From assembly GCF_014697615.1 (NCBI RefSeq), contig NZ_JACJSD010000022.1, positions 40,896 through 104,895 of the forward strand: a stretch of DNA of 64,000 nucleotides. The letters are read 5' to 3'. Origin of the DNA: Nostoc sp. FACHB-280 (lineage in GTDB: Bacteria > Cyanobacteriota > Cyanobacteriia > Cyanobacteriales > Nostocaceae). Of this stretch, positions 1 to 8,210 are shown one piece after another. The position numbers were made by a program, and so were the translations under genes. How positions within the stretch are numbered: the first letter of the stretch is position 1; every line of letters starts with the position of its first letter. Below the pieces are notes generated by a model. The model had not been told where the DNA came from, made no database searches, and saw nothing but the letters and a program-made list of their open reading frames with translations.

Positions 1-121
1 ATACGACGAAGGCTGATATATTTTGGATTTTAGATTTAGAATCGCTGTGTATCCCTTGGGTGAATCACTACCATCTGTCACCATCATTTTTTCTTGGTAT
101 GAGTTTTAGGTTTTGCTGTTC

Positions 122-586
122 ATGCTGCACTTCAACCATTCATCTGTAATTAATGCGCCAATAGAAGTAGTTTGGCAATTTCACGAAAGACCAGATATCC
201 TGCAAATGCTAACTCCACCTTGGCAACCAGTCCAAGTAGTCCGGCGAGAGGGAGGACTGCAAATAGGTGCTATTACAGAGTTTCGTTTGTTTCTGGGATT
301 AGTACCTTTAACTTGGTTAGCGCGTCACACCCAATGCGAACCATATCACCTATTTGTCGATGAACAAATATCTGGCCCCTTTGAAACTTGGATACATCGC
401 CATGAATTTCTCTCCGAAGATGGTAAAACCAAGTTAACAGACGCAATTTCCTACTCTATGCCAGGGGGAGATACAGTTGAATTTATTAGTGGTTGGCTAG
501 TACAAAGTCAACTAGAAGCAATGTTTCGCTACCGCCATTATGTAACGAAGCGTGAATGCGAGGGCAAAGGTAATAATTGGTGGTAA
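122..586 (+). CDS. SRPBCC family protein (cyclase/dehydrase-like)
   Basis: A 154-residue protein of the START/SRPBCC helix-grip fold, which binds hydrophobic ligands in a deep cavity. The N-terminus has the family's usual opening (SVINAPIEVVWQFHERPD), followed by a proline- and tryptophan-rich stretch (LTPPWQPV), as in cyanobacterial SRPBCC proteins often annotated as cell-division inhibitor-like or cyclase/dehydrase. No catalytic residues can be assigned and the ligand is unknown. I chose ATG at 122; a TTG three codons upstream is in frame but lacks a better ribosome site. No signal peptide, so probably cytoplasmic. It stands alone, with 187 bases to the next gene. Confidence 0.8.
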   Translation: MLHFNHSSVINAPIEVVWQFHERPDILQMLTPPWQPVQVVRREGGLQIGAITEFRLFLGLVPLTWLARHTQCEPYHLFVDEQISGPFETWIHRHEFLSEDGKTKLTDAISYSMPGGDTVEFISGWLVQSQLEAMFRYRHYVTKRECEGKGNNWW

Positions 587-773
587 AAATAGAGATTAGA
601 GGCTAGATCCTAGAAGCTATAGTAAGTTTTATCCTAATTTATGGAATTTCTCTCAAAATCGGTCAACTGGTAGAAGCAGAATCTATCTTATAAGAGAGGT
701 TGAATTTTCCTAGATTGTTAATGATAGTAGCAAGACATTCAAACAAACTATCACTGACTTTTTAGGTAAAAAA

Positions 774-1181
774 ATGTTGGGAACATTTCTTATAACTCTA
801 GCTACCGCACTCAGCTTACTAATTGTTGACTTAGTTGTGCCTGGTGTTAATATTGCTAACTTTCCTTCAGCGTTAATTGCTGCTGTTGTTATTGGCTTAC
901 TCAATAGTTCTGTCAAGCCAGTACTTTCTACCCTATCTTTACCATTAAACTTGTTAACCTTCGGCGCATTCTCGTTGGTTGTAAATGGTATTTGTTTCAC
1001 ATTAGCAGCATTTTTAGTACCTGGGTTTAGCGCACATGGAATCCTCGCGTTTATTCTCGGCCCAGTAGTTTTATCTTTAGCTAACACCTTCATTGGTAAC
1101 TATTTTGCTGAAAGAAATCTGTCTTTAACAGGCAACACTTCAAAAACAGGTGAACTACCTCAAGGTAATCCTCAGCAATAG
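774..1181 (+). CDS. Phage holin family (YvlD-type) membrane protein
   Basis: A 135-residue protein with four hydrophobic segments at about residues 1-22, 27-48, 58-80 and 88-112. It matches the Phage_holin_4_2/YvlD family in length and in motifs such as NFPSALIAAVVIGLLN and LPLNLLTFG. Despite the name, chromosomal members are not lysis proteins; they are small inner-membrane proteins of unknown role, sometimes tied to envelope stress. The hydrophilic tail (about residues 113-135) should face the cytoplasm. The ATG follows an AGG about 8 bases upstream. It precedes a second tiny membrane protein on the same strand, 120 bases away. Confidence 0.85.
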   Translation: MLGTFLITLATALSLLIVDLVVPGVNIANFPSALIAAVVIGLLNSSVKPVLSTLSLPLNLLTFGAFSLVVNGICFTLAAFLVPGFSAHGILAFILGPVVLSLANTFIGNYFAERNLSLTGNTSKTGELPQGNPQQ

Positions 1182-1301
1182 TAGCAATATTATCGGCGGC
1201 AAAAACTATGCAGAATTAACATAATTCCTGAGACAGAGTTTGTCATGAAGTTAATTCTGGACAATATGAGTTAATCAATTTGAAACAGTAACAACAAACC
1301 C

Positions 1302-1487
1302 ATGAAACTATTACGCTTTTTACTGGCTCTTTTATTGCCTCCTTTGGGCGTTTTCCTGACAGTTGGTGTTGGCCCAACTTTAGTAATTAACATTCTGCTG
1401 ACTTTGCTTGGTTGGCTTCCTGGCAGCATTCATGCACTATGGGTAGTTGCTAAGAGAGAAGAAGCATTTAATAGCGGAACTTACTAA
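1302..1487 (+). CDS. YqaE/Pmp3 family membrane protein
   Basis: A 61-residue, very hydrophobic protein with two membrane spans (about residues 3-24 and 28-50). It carries the Pmp3/UPF0057 hallmarks: LLPPLGVFL in the first span and a glycine/proline turn (GWLPGSIHALWVV) after the second. Family members in plants and yeast affect membrane potential and salt or cold tolerance; in bacteria the role is not established. Full length for the family. A strong hairpin-plus-T-run terminator lies 68 bases downstream, so its transcript probably ends there. Confidence 0.88.
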   Translation: MKLLRFLLALLLPPLGVFLTVGVGPTLVINILLTLLGWLPGSIHALWVVAKREEAFNSGTY

Positions 1488-1554
1488 ATTTAGTTAGGCA
1501 AGAGGATTTACATCTTTCTATCGAACAAACCTCTCTCAATAAGGACAATCAATT

Positions 1555-1587
1555 AAGGGTAGACTATGGAAATCTACCCTTTTTATT
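1555..1587 (+). terminator. Rho-independent terminator after the Pmp3-like gene
   Basis: The nine-base arms AAGGGTAGA and TCTACCCTT pair perfectly (1555-1563 with 1573-1581) around a nine-base loop. They are followed on the plus strand by TTTTATT, a standard intrinsic terminator. Confidence 0.85.
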
Positions 1588-1709
1588 ATGTTTTTCTTAA
1601 TATTTAGATAGCTCCACTTACTTAAGCTAATATAATGTTGATTGCATATTAAATAAGACATATAATTAGATGCTATGCAAGCAAGCATAGTAAAGGTTTG
1701 TCAAAAGAT

Positions 1710-2246
1710 ATGCTCCAGTCAAGTACTAAGATTTCGCTTGCAGAGTTTCTTTCCCAACCTCAAATAGAAGCTTCTCCTGCATTGGAACTAATTGATGGGC
1801 GAGTTGTTCAAAAAACAATGCCAACCTTATTTTATTCCAGGCTACAACGTAACCTAGTAAATTATATTAACGATCGCACCGATAAATTTGAAGCTGTGCA
1901 GGAGCTACGTTGTATTGTACCGCCTTACTCACCAGTGCCAGATATTGCGATTATTGCTTGCGATCGCCTGAGTGATGCAGATGGCCCATTTAATGGAGCG
2001 CCAGATTGGTTAATTGAAATTCGCTCACCAGACCAAAGCACTTTAGACTTACAAAATAAGATTCTCCACTGTCTTAGTAATGGAACACAACTTGCTTGGT
2101 TAATTGACCTGGCTCGTCAGCAAATATGGGTTTGGCAAGGAGATGACTTACCGATAATTTTTGCAGGAGGAGATTTCCTCCCAAGTTTGGGTATTCTCCC
2201 AGAAATTACAGTTAATGCTGTTATGGCGATGACTAGGGGAAAATAG
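1710..2246 (+). CDS. Uma2 family endonuclease-like protein (DUF820)
   Basis: A 178-residue protein of the Uma2/DUF820 family, which has the PD-(D/E)XK nuclease fold and is hugely expanded in filamentous cyanobacteria. The core is visible: a polar ELIDGRVVQK strand, VPDIAII, and WLIEIRSPDQS, where the PD, E and following polar residues are candidates for the metal site. The usual catalytic lysine (E-x-K) appears replaced here (EIRS), so activity is uncertain. The ATG at 1710 is preferred; an in-frame TTG lies at 1698 just after AAAGG. Its cellular role is unknown for the whole family. Confidence 0.85.
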   Translation: MLQSSTKISLAEFLSQPQIEASPALELIDGRVVQKTMPTLFYSRLQRNLVNYINDRTDKFEAVQELRCIVPPYSPVPDIAIIACDRLSDADGPFNGAPDWLIEIRSPDQSTLDLQNKILHCLSNGTQLAWLIDLARQQIWVWQGDDLPIIFAGGDFLPSLGILPEITVNAVMAMTRGK

Positions 2247-2286
2247 CTGTTGTATGAGTACGTTGTTAACTAAATCGTACTTACTC

Positions 2287-2319
2287 AGAACCCCGACTTC
2301 TTCAAGAAGTCGGGGTTCT
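2287..2319. terminator. Palindrome of the CCCCGACTTCTT family, likely bidirectional terminator
   Basis: A nearly perfect hairpin (AGAACCCCGACTTCTT with its complement) placed between two convergent genes. The same core recurs at 15771, 16473, 23096 and 58797. It probably ends transcription from both sides. Confidence 0.75.
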
Positions 2320-2339
2320 TATGATTTTGATGTTGGTAT

Positions 2340-3122
2340 CTAGTTTTTATCTGCGGGTTCTTTGTCTTTAAACAAATCAGCAGTTGCAAGGAGTAATTCG
2401 CGTAAGGTTTGTTTGAGTTGGAGTTCTTTTTTAGCGATGGCTGTACCAGCTTCGCCTAGTTTATCTTCTAACTGCGATCGCTTCTGTGATACCTGTGTCG
2501 CTAAAACTTCCGCTTGGGGACGAGCTTGGTCATACCAACTTCTGGCATCATTGAGATAATTTTGAATTTCGTCGGAACGTCCGCCATAACGTGCGGCTAA
2601 ATTTGCGCGGACAATGGCTAATTGTGCTTGCAACTGAGCGTAACGTTTTCTTAGTAACGACACTTCATCACTATTTTTGACAGCATTCACAGCCGAGTCA
2701 ATCACATTTTTGGTATCAGCCGTATTTTGTTTACCTGTTTCCTCAATCTCGGCTAATATTACATCTACGTCTTGCTGAAGTTTTTCTTCTTCACTATCTA
2801 ATTGCGCCTGTAACCTTTGCAGTTCTGACTGAGTTTGAATAATAGTTTCGTGTCTTTTGTGGTTCACACCTTCCAACGCACCTTCTATAGAAGCTGTTAC
2901 CTCTTCCTTGATTTCAGTTCCTCTTTCTTGCAGAGTTTCAATCACAGCTGCAACCGCATCTTTAACCAGTCCCCGTAATTCAGTTGAACCTTCTTTCAAC
3001 TCAGACGCTACTTGCGAAACTGCTGATTTGACAATTTCTCTTACTCTTTCAGTCCGTAACTGACCAGTTTCTTTAGCTTGTCTCAAGTCAGTTTGAATTT
3101 GTTCTTTGATATTTTTAACCAT
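2340..3122 (-). CDS. Coiled-coil protein (apolipoprotein-like heptads), function unknown
   Basis: A 260-residue, highly charged, almost wholly alpha-helical protein rich in E, K, Q and A, with long heptad stretches (for example about residues 60-130 and 160-240). Amphipathic repeats near the N-terminus (ELRGLVKDAVAAVIETLQ) resemble apolipoprotein/late-embryogenesis-type helices. There is no signal peptide or membrane segment, so it is probably cytoplasmic and oligomeric, perhaps associated with membranes or filaments. The start is ATG at 3122; a TTG two codons earlier is less likely. It is divergent from the cytochrome gene, sharing a 223-base intergenic region. I do not recognise a named family with confidence. 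Confidence 0.75.
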   Translation of the reverse strand: MVKNIKEQIQTDLRQAKETGQLRTERVREIVKSAVSQVASELKEGSTELRGLVKDAVAAVIETLQERGTEIKEEVTASIEGALEGVNHKRHETIIQTQSELQRLQAQLDSEEEKLQQDVDVILAEIEETGKQNTADTKNVIDSAVNAVKNSDEVSLLRKRYAQLQAQLAIVRANLAARYGGRSDEIQNYLNDARSWYDQARPQAEVLATQVSQKRSQLEDKLGEAGTAIAKKELQLKQTLRELLLATADLFKDKEPADKN

Positions 3123-3232
3123 TTTCAACTCGTGTTATTTAGCTAATTTGGATAAATTTATTTAGTTTAGTCATCTCTGACATCTAAATTCTGACGTATT
3201 CTATTGGGAATAGGCACTTCCTTTAGATAGAA

Positions 3233-3249
3233 AATGATAAATTATCATT
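3233..3249. promoter_or_regulatory. Candidate metalloregulator (Fur/Zur-like) palindrome
   Basis: AATGATAA and TTATCATT pair perfectly around one base. The composition resembles Fur-family boxes, although the spacing differs from the usual 7-1-7 arrangement. It sits about 97 bases before the cytochrome c6-like gene and 111 bases from the divergent coiled-coil gene, so it could act on either. Confidence 0.4.
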
Positions 3250-3345
3250 ATGTATCCGTAGTTTTATTGATATAGCAAATGTCGGGTATCACTATGCACA
3301 TAATTATGAGAAGATAAACTTTGAAATTACAGTTACTCTCAAGCA

Positions 3346-3723
3346 ATGATTACCGCCAAAGCACAAATTAAAGTGATGAGAACTAACTTGCTCAAAATGC
3401 TGCAAATCTTATGTTTAATTCTCTTGTTATTTACTACCACTTTTACCTTGCCAGCAAATGCGAGTGACACAGCTGACGGCGCACAAATATTTAGCGTGCA
3501 TTGTGCTGGGTGTCATATTAACGGCAGTAACATTATCAGACGCGGAAAAAATTTAAAAAAGCAGGCACTCAAGAAATATAATATGGATTCCATAGAGGCA
3601 ATTACATCTATTGTCACCAATGGCAAAAGTAATATGTCTGCTTACAAAGACCGCCTGAGTGAACAAGAGATTCACGACGTTGCGGTTTATGTTCTAGAAC
3701 AAGCAGCCAAAGATTGGCGTTAG
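3346..3723 (+). CDS. Cytochrome c6-family protein (c6B/c6C-like)
   Basis: A 125-residue class I c-type cytochrome. Residues 1-39 form a signal peptide (hydrophobic core LLKMLQILCLILLLF, cleavage near ANAS), sending it to the thylakoid lumen or periplasm. The heme motif CAGCH is at residues 53-57, and Met97 (SNMSAY) is the likely sixth ligand. The C-terminus (DVAVYVLEQAAKDW) is typical of c6. In photosynthetic c6 the segment before the Met reads ITxQVxNGK; here it is ITSIVTNGK, with Ile89 in place of Gln. This change is known in the low-potential c6A/B/C relatives. The protein is also unusually basic (RRGKNLKKQALKK). It may be an alternative carrier rather than the main PetJ. Confidence 0.85.
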   Translation: MITAKAQIKVMRTNLLKMLQILCLILLLFTTTFTLPANASDTADGAQIFSVHCAGCHINGSNIIRRGKNLKKQALKKYNMDSIEAITSIVTNGKSNMSAYKDRLSEQEIHDVAVYVLEQAAKDWR

Positions 3724-3805
3724 ATAATTATCAATTCAATTAAGTAAGTCGGTGGGAAAAACATAAATATATCCATAAAAGTTACTTAAACTAAAACCCT
3801 CTTTC

Positions 3806-3843
3806 CTTCTGCCTTCTGCCTTCTGCCTCCTGCCTCCTGCCTT
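3806..3843. repeat. Short tandem repeat (CCTTCTG/CCTCCTG heptads)
   Basis: Imperfect seven-base units of the form CTTCTGC and CTCCTGC. The same sequence is found at 13567-13589 and, in complement, inside the M16 peptidase gene at 27632. This is a dispersed low-complexity repeat typical of Nostocales intergenic DNA. Confidence 0.85.
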
Positions 3844-3878
3844 TTCTCAACTACAAATATTTACGTCGCTCTACTTAT

Positions 3879-4901
3879 ATGGTGCTACTACCTACAGAAA
3901 GTCGTTTGCAACTAACTCCTGATTTAAACATTTGTCGGATATTAAATGGAATGTGGCAAGTATCTGGCGCACATGGACATATTCAACCACAAGCGGCAAT
4001 ACAAGCTATGTTTCAATATATGGATGCAGGTTTTACTACTTGGGATTTAGCCGACCATTATGGCCCGGCTGAAGATTTTATTGGAGAATTTCGCCAGCAA
4101 CTAATTGCGACTAGAGGGAAAGAAGCTTTAGCCAACTTACAAGCTTTCACAAAATGGGTTCCTCGTCCTCGGAAAATTACGAAAAAAGTAGTTGAGGAAA
4201 ATATTAATATTTCCTTGCGGAGAATGCAGGTTGAATCTTTAGATTTAATTCAATTTCACTGGTGGGAATATAATGATAAAAATTATTTAGATGCTCTGAA
4301 GTTTATGGCAGAATTGCAAACTGAGGGCAAAATAAAACATTTAGCTTTGACAAACTTTGATACAAAACACCTGCAAATTATCGTCAATGCAGGAATTAAA
4401 ATTGTTTCTAATCAAGTGCAGTTTTCTTTAGTTGACCGCCGTCCAGAAGTGGCAATGGTGGAATTTTGTCATGAACATAACATTAAACTGTTAACTTACG
4501 GGACAGTTTGTGGTGGTTTCTTATCAGAGAAATATTTAGGTCAGTCGGAACCCCGAAACTTTGATTTAGGTACAGCCAGCTTACGCAAATACAAAAATAT
4601 GATTGATGCTTGGGGTGGTTGGCAATTATTTCAAGAATTGCTAGTGACACTGAAAGAAATTGCTGATAAATATGGTGTCAGTATTGCGAATGTTGCTGTA
4701 CGTTATATTTTAGATAAACCAGCCGTAGGAGGTGTGATTGTTGGCGCAAGGCTGGGTGTATCGGAACATATCGAAAATAACGCTAAAGTATTTGGTTTTA
4801 GTTTAGATCAGGAAGATTGCGATCGCATTGATCAAATTTCGCAAAAATCCCGCGATTTATATAGAATTATTGGCGATTGTGGCGATGAATACCGCAGATA
4901 A
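3879..4901 (+). CDS. Aldo/keto reductase
   Basis: A 340-residue TIM-barrel oxidoreductase using NADPH. The catalytic tetrad is recognisable: Asp56 and Tyr61 (WDLADHYGPAE), Lys92 (FTKW) and His127 (IQFHWWEY). The C-terminal cofactor segment (VGGVIVGARLGVSEHIENNAKVF) is also present. The substrate is not predictable; family members reduce aldehydes and ketones. The ATG at 3879 directly follows the dispersed heptad repeat. There is no signal peptide, so it is cytoplasmic. It stands alone between convergent neighbours. Length and composition are normal for the family. Confidence 0.9.
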   Translation: MVLLPTESRLQLTPDLNICRILNGMWQVSGAHGHIQPQAAIQAMFQYMDAGFTTWDLADHYGPAEDFIGEFRQQLIATRGKEALANLQAFTKWVPRPRKITKKVVEENINISLRRMQVESLDLIQFHWWEYNDKNYLDALKFMAELQTEGKIKHLALTNFDTKHLQIIVNAGIKIVSNQVQFSLVDRRPEVAMVEFCHEHNIKLLTYGTVCGGFLSEKYLGQSEPRNFDLGTASLRKYKNMIDAWGGWQLFQELLVTLKEIADKYGVSIANVAVRYILDKPAVGGVIVGARLGVSEHIENNAKVFGFSLDQEDCDRIDQISQKSRDLYRIIGDCGDEYRR

Positions 4902-4972
4902 TTGGTAATTCTGAATGATACGTCAAGGCGATATCTGAAAAGCTGAATATACTAGTTATTTTATTTCAGACT

Positions 4973-5443
4973 TCAGATTTCATACATTTGTTTATGCCTA
5001 GCTAAAAGCTGAAGATATTTGGTATTTGTCTTCGCCTCTAGCCATTTAGCTTTAAAAATAGCGGCTGATTCTGCTTTTACTGGGTCTACTTCTAATGGTA
5101 ATACTTCTTTGTTTGAACTTCCGCCGCCGGAAGTTTTTTTGTATTTTCTGCCGCTTTTATGATTAGCATAACGGCGAGAACGAGTATAACCCATTTGAAT
5201 AAACTTCCGCGCCATATCTGCTCCCACAAAATCGTCTTGTTCGAGATAATGTAGAAACATCTCATAGATTTTTTCACTGGACTGTCTAGCAATTTCAGGT
5301 GTTTTGAACCGCCAATAAGGGAGAATTTCAGATTTATAAGGTTCAACCAAAAGTACACCCTGTTCGCCTTTACCAACGCGGTATAATTCAGGGTGTTGGC
5401 GAAAATCAATTTTTTGGAAGTCTAAAGAATAATCAAAATCCAT
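4973..5443 (-). CDS. DUF4385 family protein
   Basis: A 156-residue hydrophilic protein matching DUF4385 in its opening (FRQHPELYRVGKGEQGVLLVEPYKSEI) and in the central block with WRFKTPEIA and GADMARKFIQMGYTRSRRYA. The C-terminal third contains a lysine/glycine/serine-rich linker (KYKKTSGGGSSNKE) and a basic tail. Members occur across bacteria and fungi and have no known function. No catalytic motif is evident. It converges on the aldo/keto reductase 71 bases away and is divergent from the VOC gene. Confidence 0.82.
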   Translation of the reverse strand: MDFDYSLDFQKIDFRQHPELYRVGKGEQGVLLVEPYKSEILPYWRFKTPEIARQSSEKIYEMFLHYLEQDDFVGADMARKFIQMGYTRSRRYANHKSGRKYKKTSGGGSSNKEVLPLEVDPVKAESAAIFKAKWLEAKTNTKYLQLLARHKQMYEI

Positions 5444-5526
5444 AATAATTTAAAGTAAACTCTGTTTAAGAGTTCAACTTCTACCCTAGTAAGGAAATTT
5501 ATTCTGCCCTCTTATCTAGCTGTCGT

Positions 5527-5997
5527 ATGAAAAGTATCCTTGCGCCTGGACATTTGCGGAAAGTGCATCACATTGCTCTCAATGTCAAAGATATGCAAGC
5601 TTCCCGTCACTTTTACGGTAAGATTTTAGGCTTACATGAATTGACGGGTAAGCAAGTCCCCGCAACTTTAGTGGAACTTGTCGCTGAAGGGAAAGTTGCC
5701 AACTTTGTTACTCCCGATGGTGTAATTTTAGATTTATTTTGGACACCTGATCTCAATCCACCCCATCCAGACCCAGAACAGAGTTTTACAAGAGCCTATC
5801 ATCTGGCGTTTGATATTGATCCGCGATTATTTGAGACGGCACTAGCAGTTTTAGAGGAGAATAAAGTAGCGATCGCACATGGGCCTGTTTCTCGTCCTAC
5901 AGGTAAAGGTGTGTACTTTTATGATCCTGATGGATTTATGATTGAAATTCGTTGCGATCCTCAACCTGAACCAAAAGTACCGAGTGCTAATTACTAA
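5527..5997 (+). CDS. VOC (glyoxalase/dioxygenase fold) family protein
   Basis: A 156-residue single-domain member of the vicinal oxygen chelate superfamily. It opens with VHHIALNVKDMQASRHFYGKILG, where His16 is the expected first metal ligand. AYHLAFDIDP supplies the second (His near residue 97) and the PDGFMIEIR segment the glutamate. These fit a divalent metal site of the glyoxalase or extradiol dioxygenase type; the substrate cannot be named. Residue 1 at ATG 5527 fits the fold. It may be co-transcribed with the small gene 33 bases downstream. Confidence 0.87.
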   Translation: MKSILAPGHLRKVHHIALNVKDMQASRHFYGKILGLHELTGKQVPATLVELVAEGKVANFVTPDGVILDLFWTPDLNPPHPDPEQSFTRAYHLAFDIDPRLFETALAVLEENKVAIAHGPVSRPTGKGVYFYDPDGFMIEIRCDPQPEPKVPSANY

Positions 5998-6030
5998 TTC
6001 AGTATTTCAATAATTCCTTTTCATTTAACA

Positions 6031-6309
6031 ATGCAGATATTTCAAGTCATCGAAGCAGCACTCACAAAACCACCAATTCCCCACGAACCATACAAGCAAT
6101 CACTCAAAGCTTGGGCGATGTATTGCTTGCGTGATAGAGGTTTCAAAGTTGTTTATGCTCAAAATGCTGATTTTGCCATTGAACCCAAAGGCGGAGATAA
6201 AATCTATTTTAAAGTGACCAATAATGCCGATGATGTAGATAAGTCCTGCGCTTGGATAGTTTGGGATAGTGTCGCTAAAACCGCCAGCTTGATTCCACCA
6301 TCATCTTGA
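6031..6309 (+). CDS. Small conserved hypothetical protein
   Basis: A 92-residue soluble protein with no family I can name. It combines a helical N-terminal half (YKQSLKAWAMYCLRDRGFKVVYAQ) with a beta-rich half (ADFAIEPKGGDKIYFKVTN, then CAWIVWDSVAKTASLIPP). This resembles small alpha/beta nuclease-like or PD-(D/E)XK remnant folds, but no catalytic pattern is complete. It starts 33 bases after the VOC gene on the same strand, so they may share a transcript. Confidence 0.65.
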   Translation: MQIFQVIEAALTKPPIPHEPYKQSLKAWAMYCLRDRGFKVVYAQNADFAIEPKGGDKIYFKVTNNADDVDKSCAWIVWDSVAKTASLIPPSS

Positions 6310-6451
6310 TGAGGTTGACAAGGGAACAGGGAACAGGGAAGTATTTTTCCACACCACTTGAAACCCATGATTCTCAAAGGGTTTAGTAAGGGTTTTTGTT
6401 CATTTAGGGATCTGCGGGTTAATAGGGTTGCAACTAGACGGGTTTCGACAC

Positions 6452-6516
6452 TTCGACAAGCTCAGTGCATCGCTTCGCTCAACCCTCGACCCTTGGGAGT
6501 TGAGCGAAGTCGAAAC
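6452..6516. repeat. Dispersed inverted repeat (TTCGACTTCGCTCA family)
   Basis: Nested inverted repeat. CTTCGCTCAA (6473-6482) pairs perfectly with TTGAGCGAAG (6500-6509), and GTTTCGAC at the left end with GTCGAAAC at the right. A related single copy (CTTCGACTTCGCTCAGT) is found at about 8091. It lies between the small hypothetical gene and treH, which converge, so the hairpin could also stop transcription. Confidence 0.75.
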
Positions 6517-6551
6517 TCGGTTTACTGGTACTTTATTTTCATGCAAGTCCC

Positions 6552-8066
6552 TTACACCCTTACACTCTCCCCATAACCCAAAGCTAGAAGTTCTAAAATT
6601 ACGCCATTAGTCCAACCGAAACCTATTTCATTGGAACTGTAACCAAAACAAATTTCATCAGAAACTTGAGCAGAACAACGCTCAACGTCATATTTTTCGA
6701 CGAAGAAACCAAATCTAGTAAATTCTTTCATCGCCATAGCGAGGAATTTATCAGCAATATCTTGGCTTTCCGTATGATATCCATAGCGGCGCAGTCCCAG
6801 GACAGCAATTAATGTGAGGGGAGACCAGCCAAAAGGTGCGTCCCATTGATTTCCGGTGACATGAGAACTGGTAAAAATTCCCCCTGGCGCGGCGAATATT
6901 GGCAAATTCTGCACAATTCTTGCGGCTTGTGTGGGTGAAGCAAGTCCTGTCCAGAGAGGATAAAAGGTGGTAGCAAATTCATAATGACGACGATCGCCAC
7001 TATGAAAATTATAGTCTAGGTACAGTCCTGTTTCTTCATCCCACAAGTATTGATTGATACGCTCACGGCGAAGACTGGCGCGATCGCTCCATTGTTTTCG
7101 CAGGTCTGGATTACCTAAAATCTCGTGAATTTGCGCTAAGTCTTGCTCTATTTGATACAGCAAACAATTTAAACAAACAGGCGCATAGTGGATAATATCA
7201 ACACTGAAGGGGCCAAAGCGGTTGGAAATATCAAATCCAGACTCACGCATAGAGCGATCGCCTTTGTAAAATAAGTCTGTGAGTTCGTCTTTTTCGCGGT
7301 CATAATACAAATTCACATCATAATCATCAATCTCAAATTTTTGATAATACTCCTTGACACGTTCGTAGTGGCTGCGTCCGGCTTCATCCCGTTCCGAAAA
7401 CAAAACTTCGGGGGCTGGCCCTTCTCCTAAAGCAAAATATCGGGATAAACCTGTGGCGGGATTGAGATGTGGCGGTACTACCCAGTAGTAATAAAACTGT
7501 TCTAATAAGGGCAAGGTTGATTTTAACCATGCTATGTCTTGGGTATGTTGAAACAACGCCAGCACCATCAAACTGAGGACAGGGGGTTGCGATCGCGTCA
7601 GCATATAGGTACGGTTGGCATTAAGGATAGTGCCGTAATGCTGGACTTGATAAAGTAATTGATCAACTTGACTTTGAGCTAATTCCCATTCTTCATCCCG
7701 CAGTAAGCCCAGCAAAATAAAATAACTGTCCCAGCCATACATCTCGTTAAAACGTCCACCAGGAACGACATAAGCGCCGGGGAGATATAACAAGCCGTGT
7801 TCTTGAATATCTGCAACTTCGTTGGGTAAGGTGCGAATTTCGATTTGCTGCATTTCGGTTGCAGATAGCGATCGCTCTAACACAGACTTGACTGTATTAC
7901 AGTCTTCTTGGGGAGATATGTAAATTAACCACGGGGTATTGGCTTGGTGTTCTAGTTTGGTGTCTTGGGCTGATTCTAGTAAGTGTTGATGGGAACGGGT
8001 GAGGGTTTTCCAGGTTTGTTTGATGTAGGTGCGGACTTGTGTTTGTGTGGTGAGTTGTATAGTCAT
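6552..8066 (-). CDS. treH: Trehalase (GH37)
   Basis: A 504-residue alpha,alpha-trehalase that hydrolyses trehalose to two glucoses. Both family signatures are present: PGGRFNEMYGWDSY at residues 102-115 and QWDAPFGWSP at 407-416. The catalytic acid and base are expected in the ESGFDISNRFG segment (Asp) and in EKYD (Glu), by alignment from memory with the E. coli enzyme. No signal peptide, so cytoplasmic, facing trehalose made by the two upstream genes. It is the last gene of a treZ-treY-treH set on the minus strand, as in Anabaena/Nostoc. The 144 bases separating it from treY contain dispersed repeats. Pairing synthesis with degradation lets the cell clear trehalose on rehydration. Confidence 0.93.
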   Translation of the reverse strand: MTIQLTTQTQVRTYIKQTWKTLTRSHQHLLESAQDTKLEHQANTPWLIYISPQEDCNTVKSVLERSLSATEMQQIEIRTLPNEVADIQEHGLLYLPGAYVVPGGRFNEMYGWDSYFILLGLLRDEEWELAQSQVDQLLYQVQHYGTILNANRTYMLTRSQPPVLSLMVLALFQHTQDIAWLKSTLPLLEQFYYYWVVPPHLNPATGLSRYFALGEGPAPEVLFSERDEAGRSHYERVKEYYQKFEIDDYDVNLYYDREKDELTDLFYKGDRSMRESGFDISNRFGPFSVDIIHYAPVCLNCLLYQIEQDLAQIHEILGNPDLRKQWSDRASLRRERINQYLWDEETGLYLDYNFHSGDRRHYEFATTFYPLWTGLASPTQAARIVQNLPIFAAPGGIFTSSHVTGNQWDAPFGWSPLTLIAVLGLRRYGYHTESQDIADKFLAMAMKEFTRFGFFVEKYDVERCSAQVSDEICFGYSSNEIGFGWTNGVILELLALGYGESVRV

Positions 8067-8210
8067 ATTTATTTCACGCAGAGACGCATACTTCGACTTC
8101 GCTCAGTAACCAGAGGCGCGGAGAGGAATTAAGAGGGATTTTATTTGTATATTTAGAGATTGCTTTAACCTCTTGTGGGGTGGGCATCTTGCCCGCCACT
8201 GTTTTATTAA

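Noticed and set aside
3806..3843. Possible CRISPR array at the heptad repeats (also 13515-13590, 24406-24497, 26149-26203)
   Set aside because: Units are 7-12 bases with no unique spacers; these are simple tandem repeats.
6358..6610. Two short plus-strand frames upstream of treH's end
   Set aside because: They translate the TTCGACTTCGCTCA inverted repeat and overlap treH antisense.
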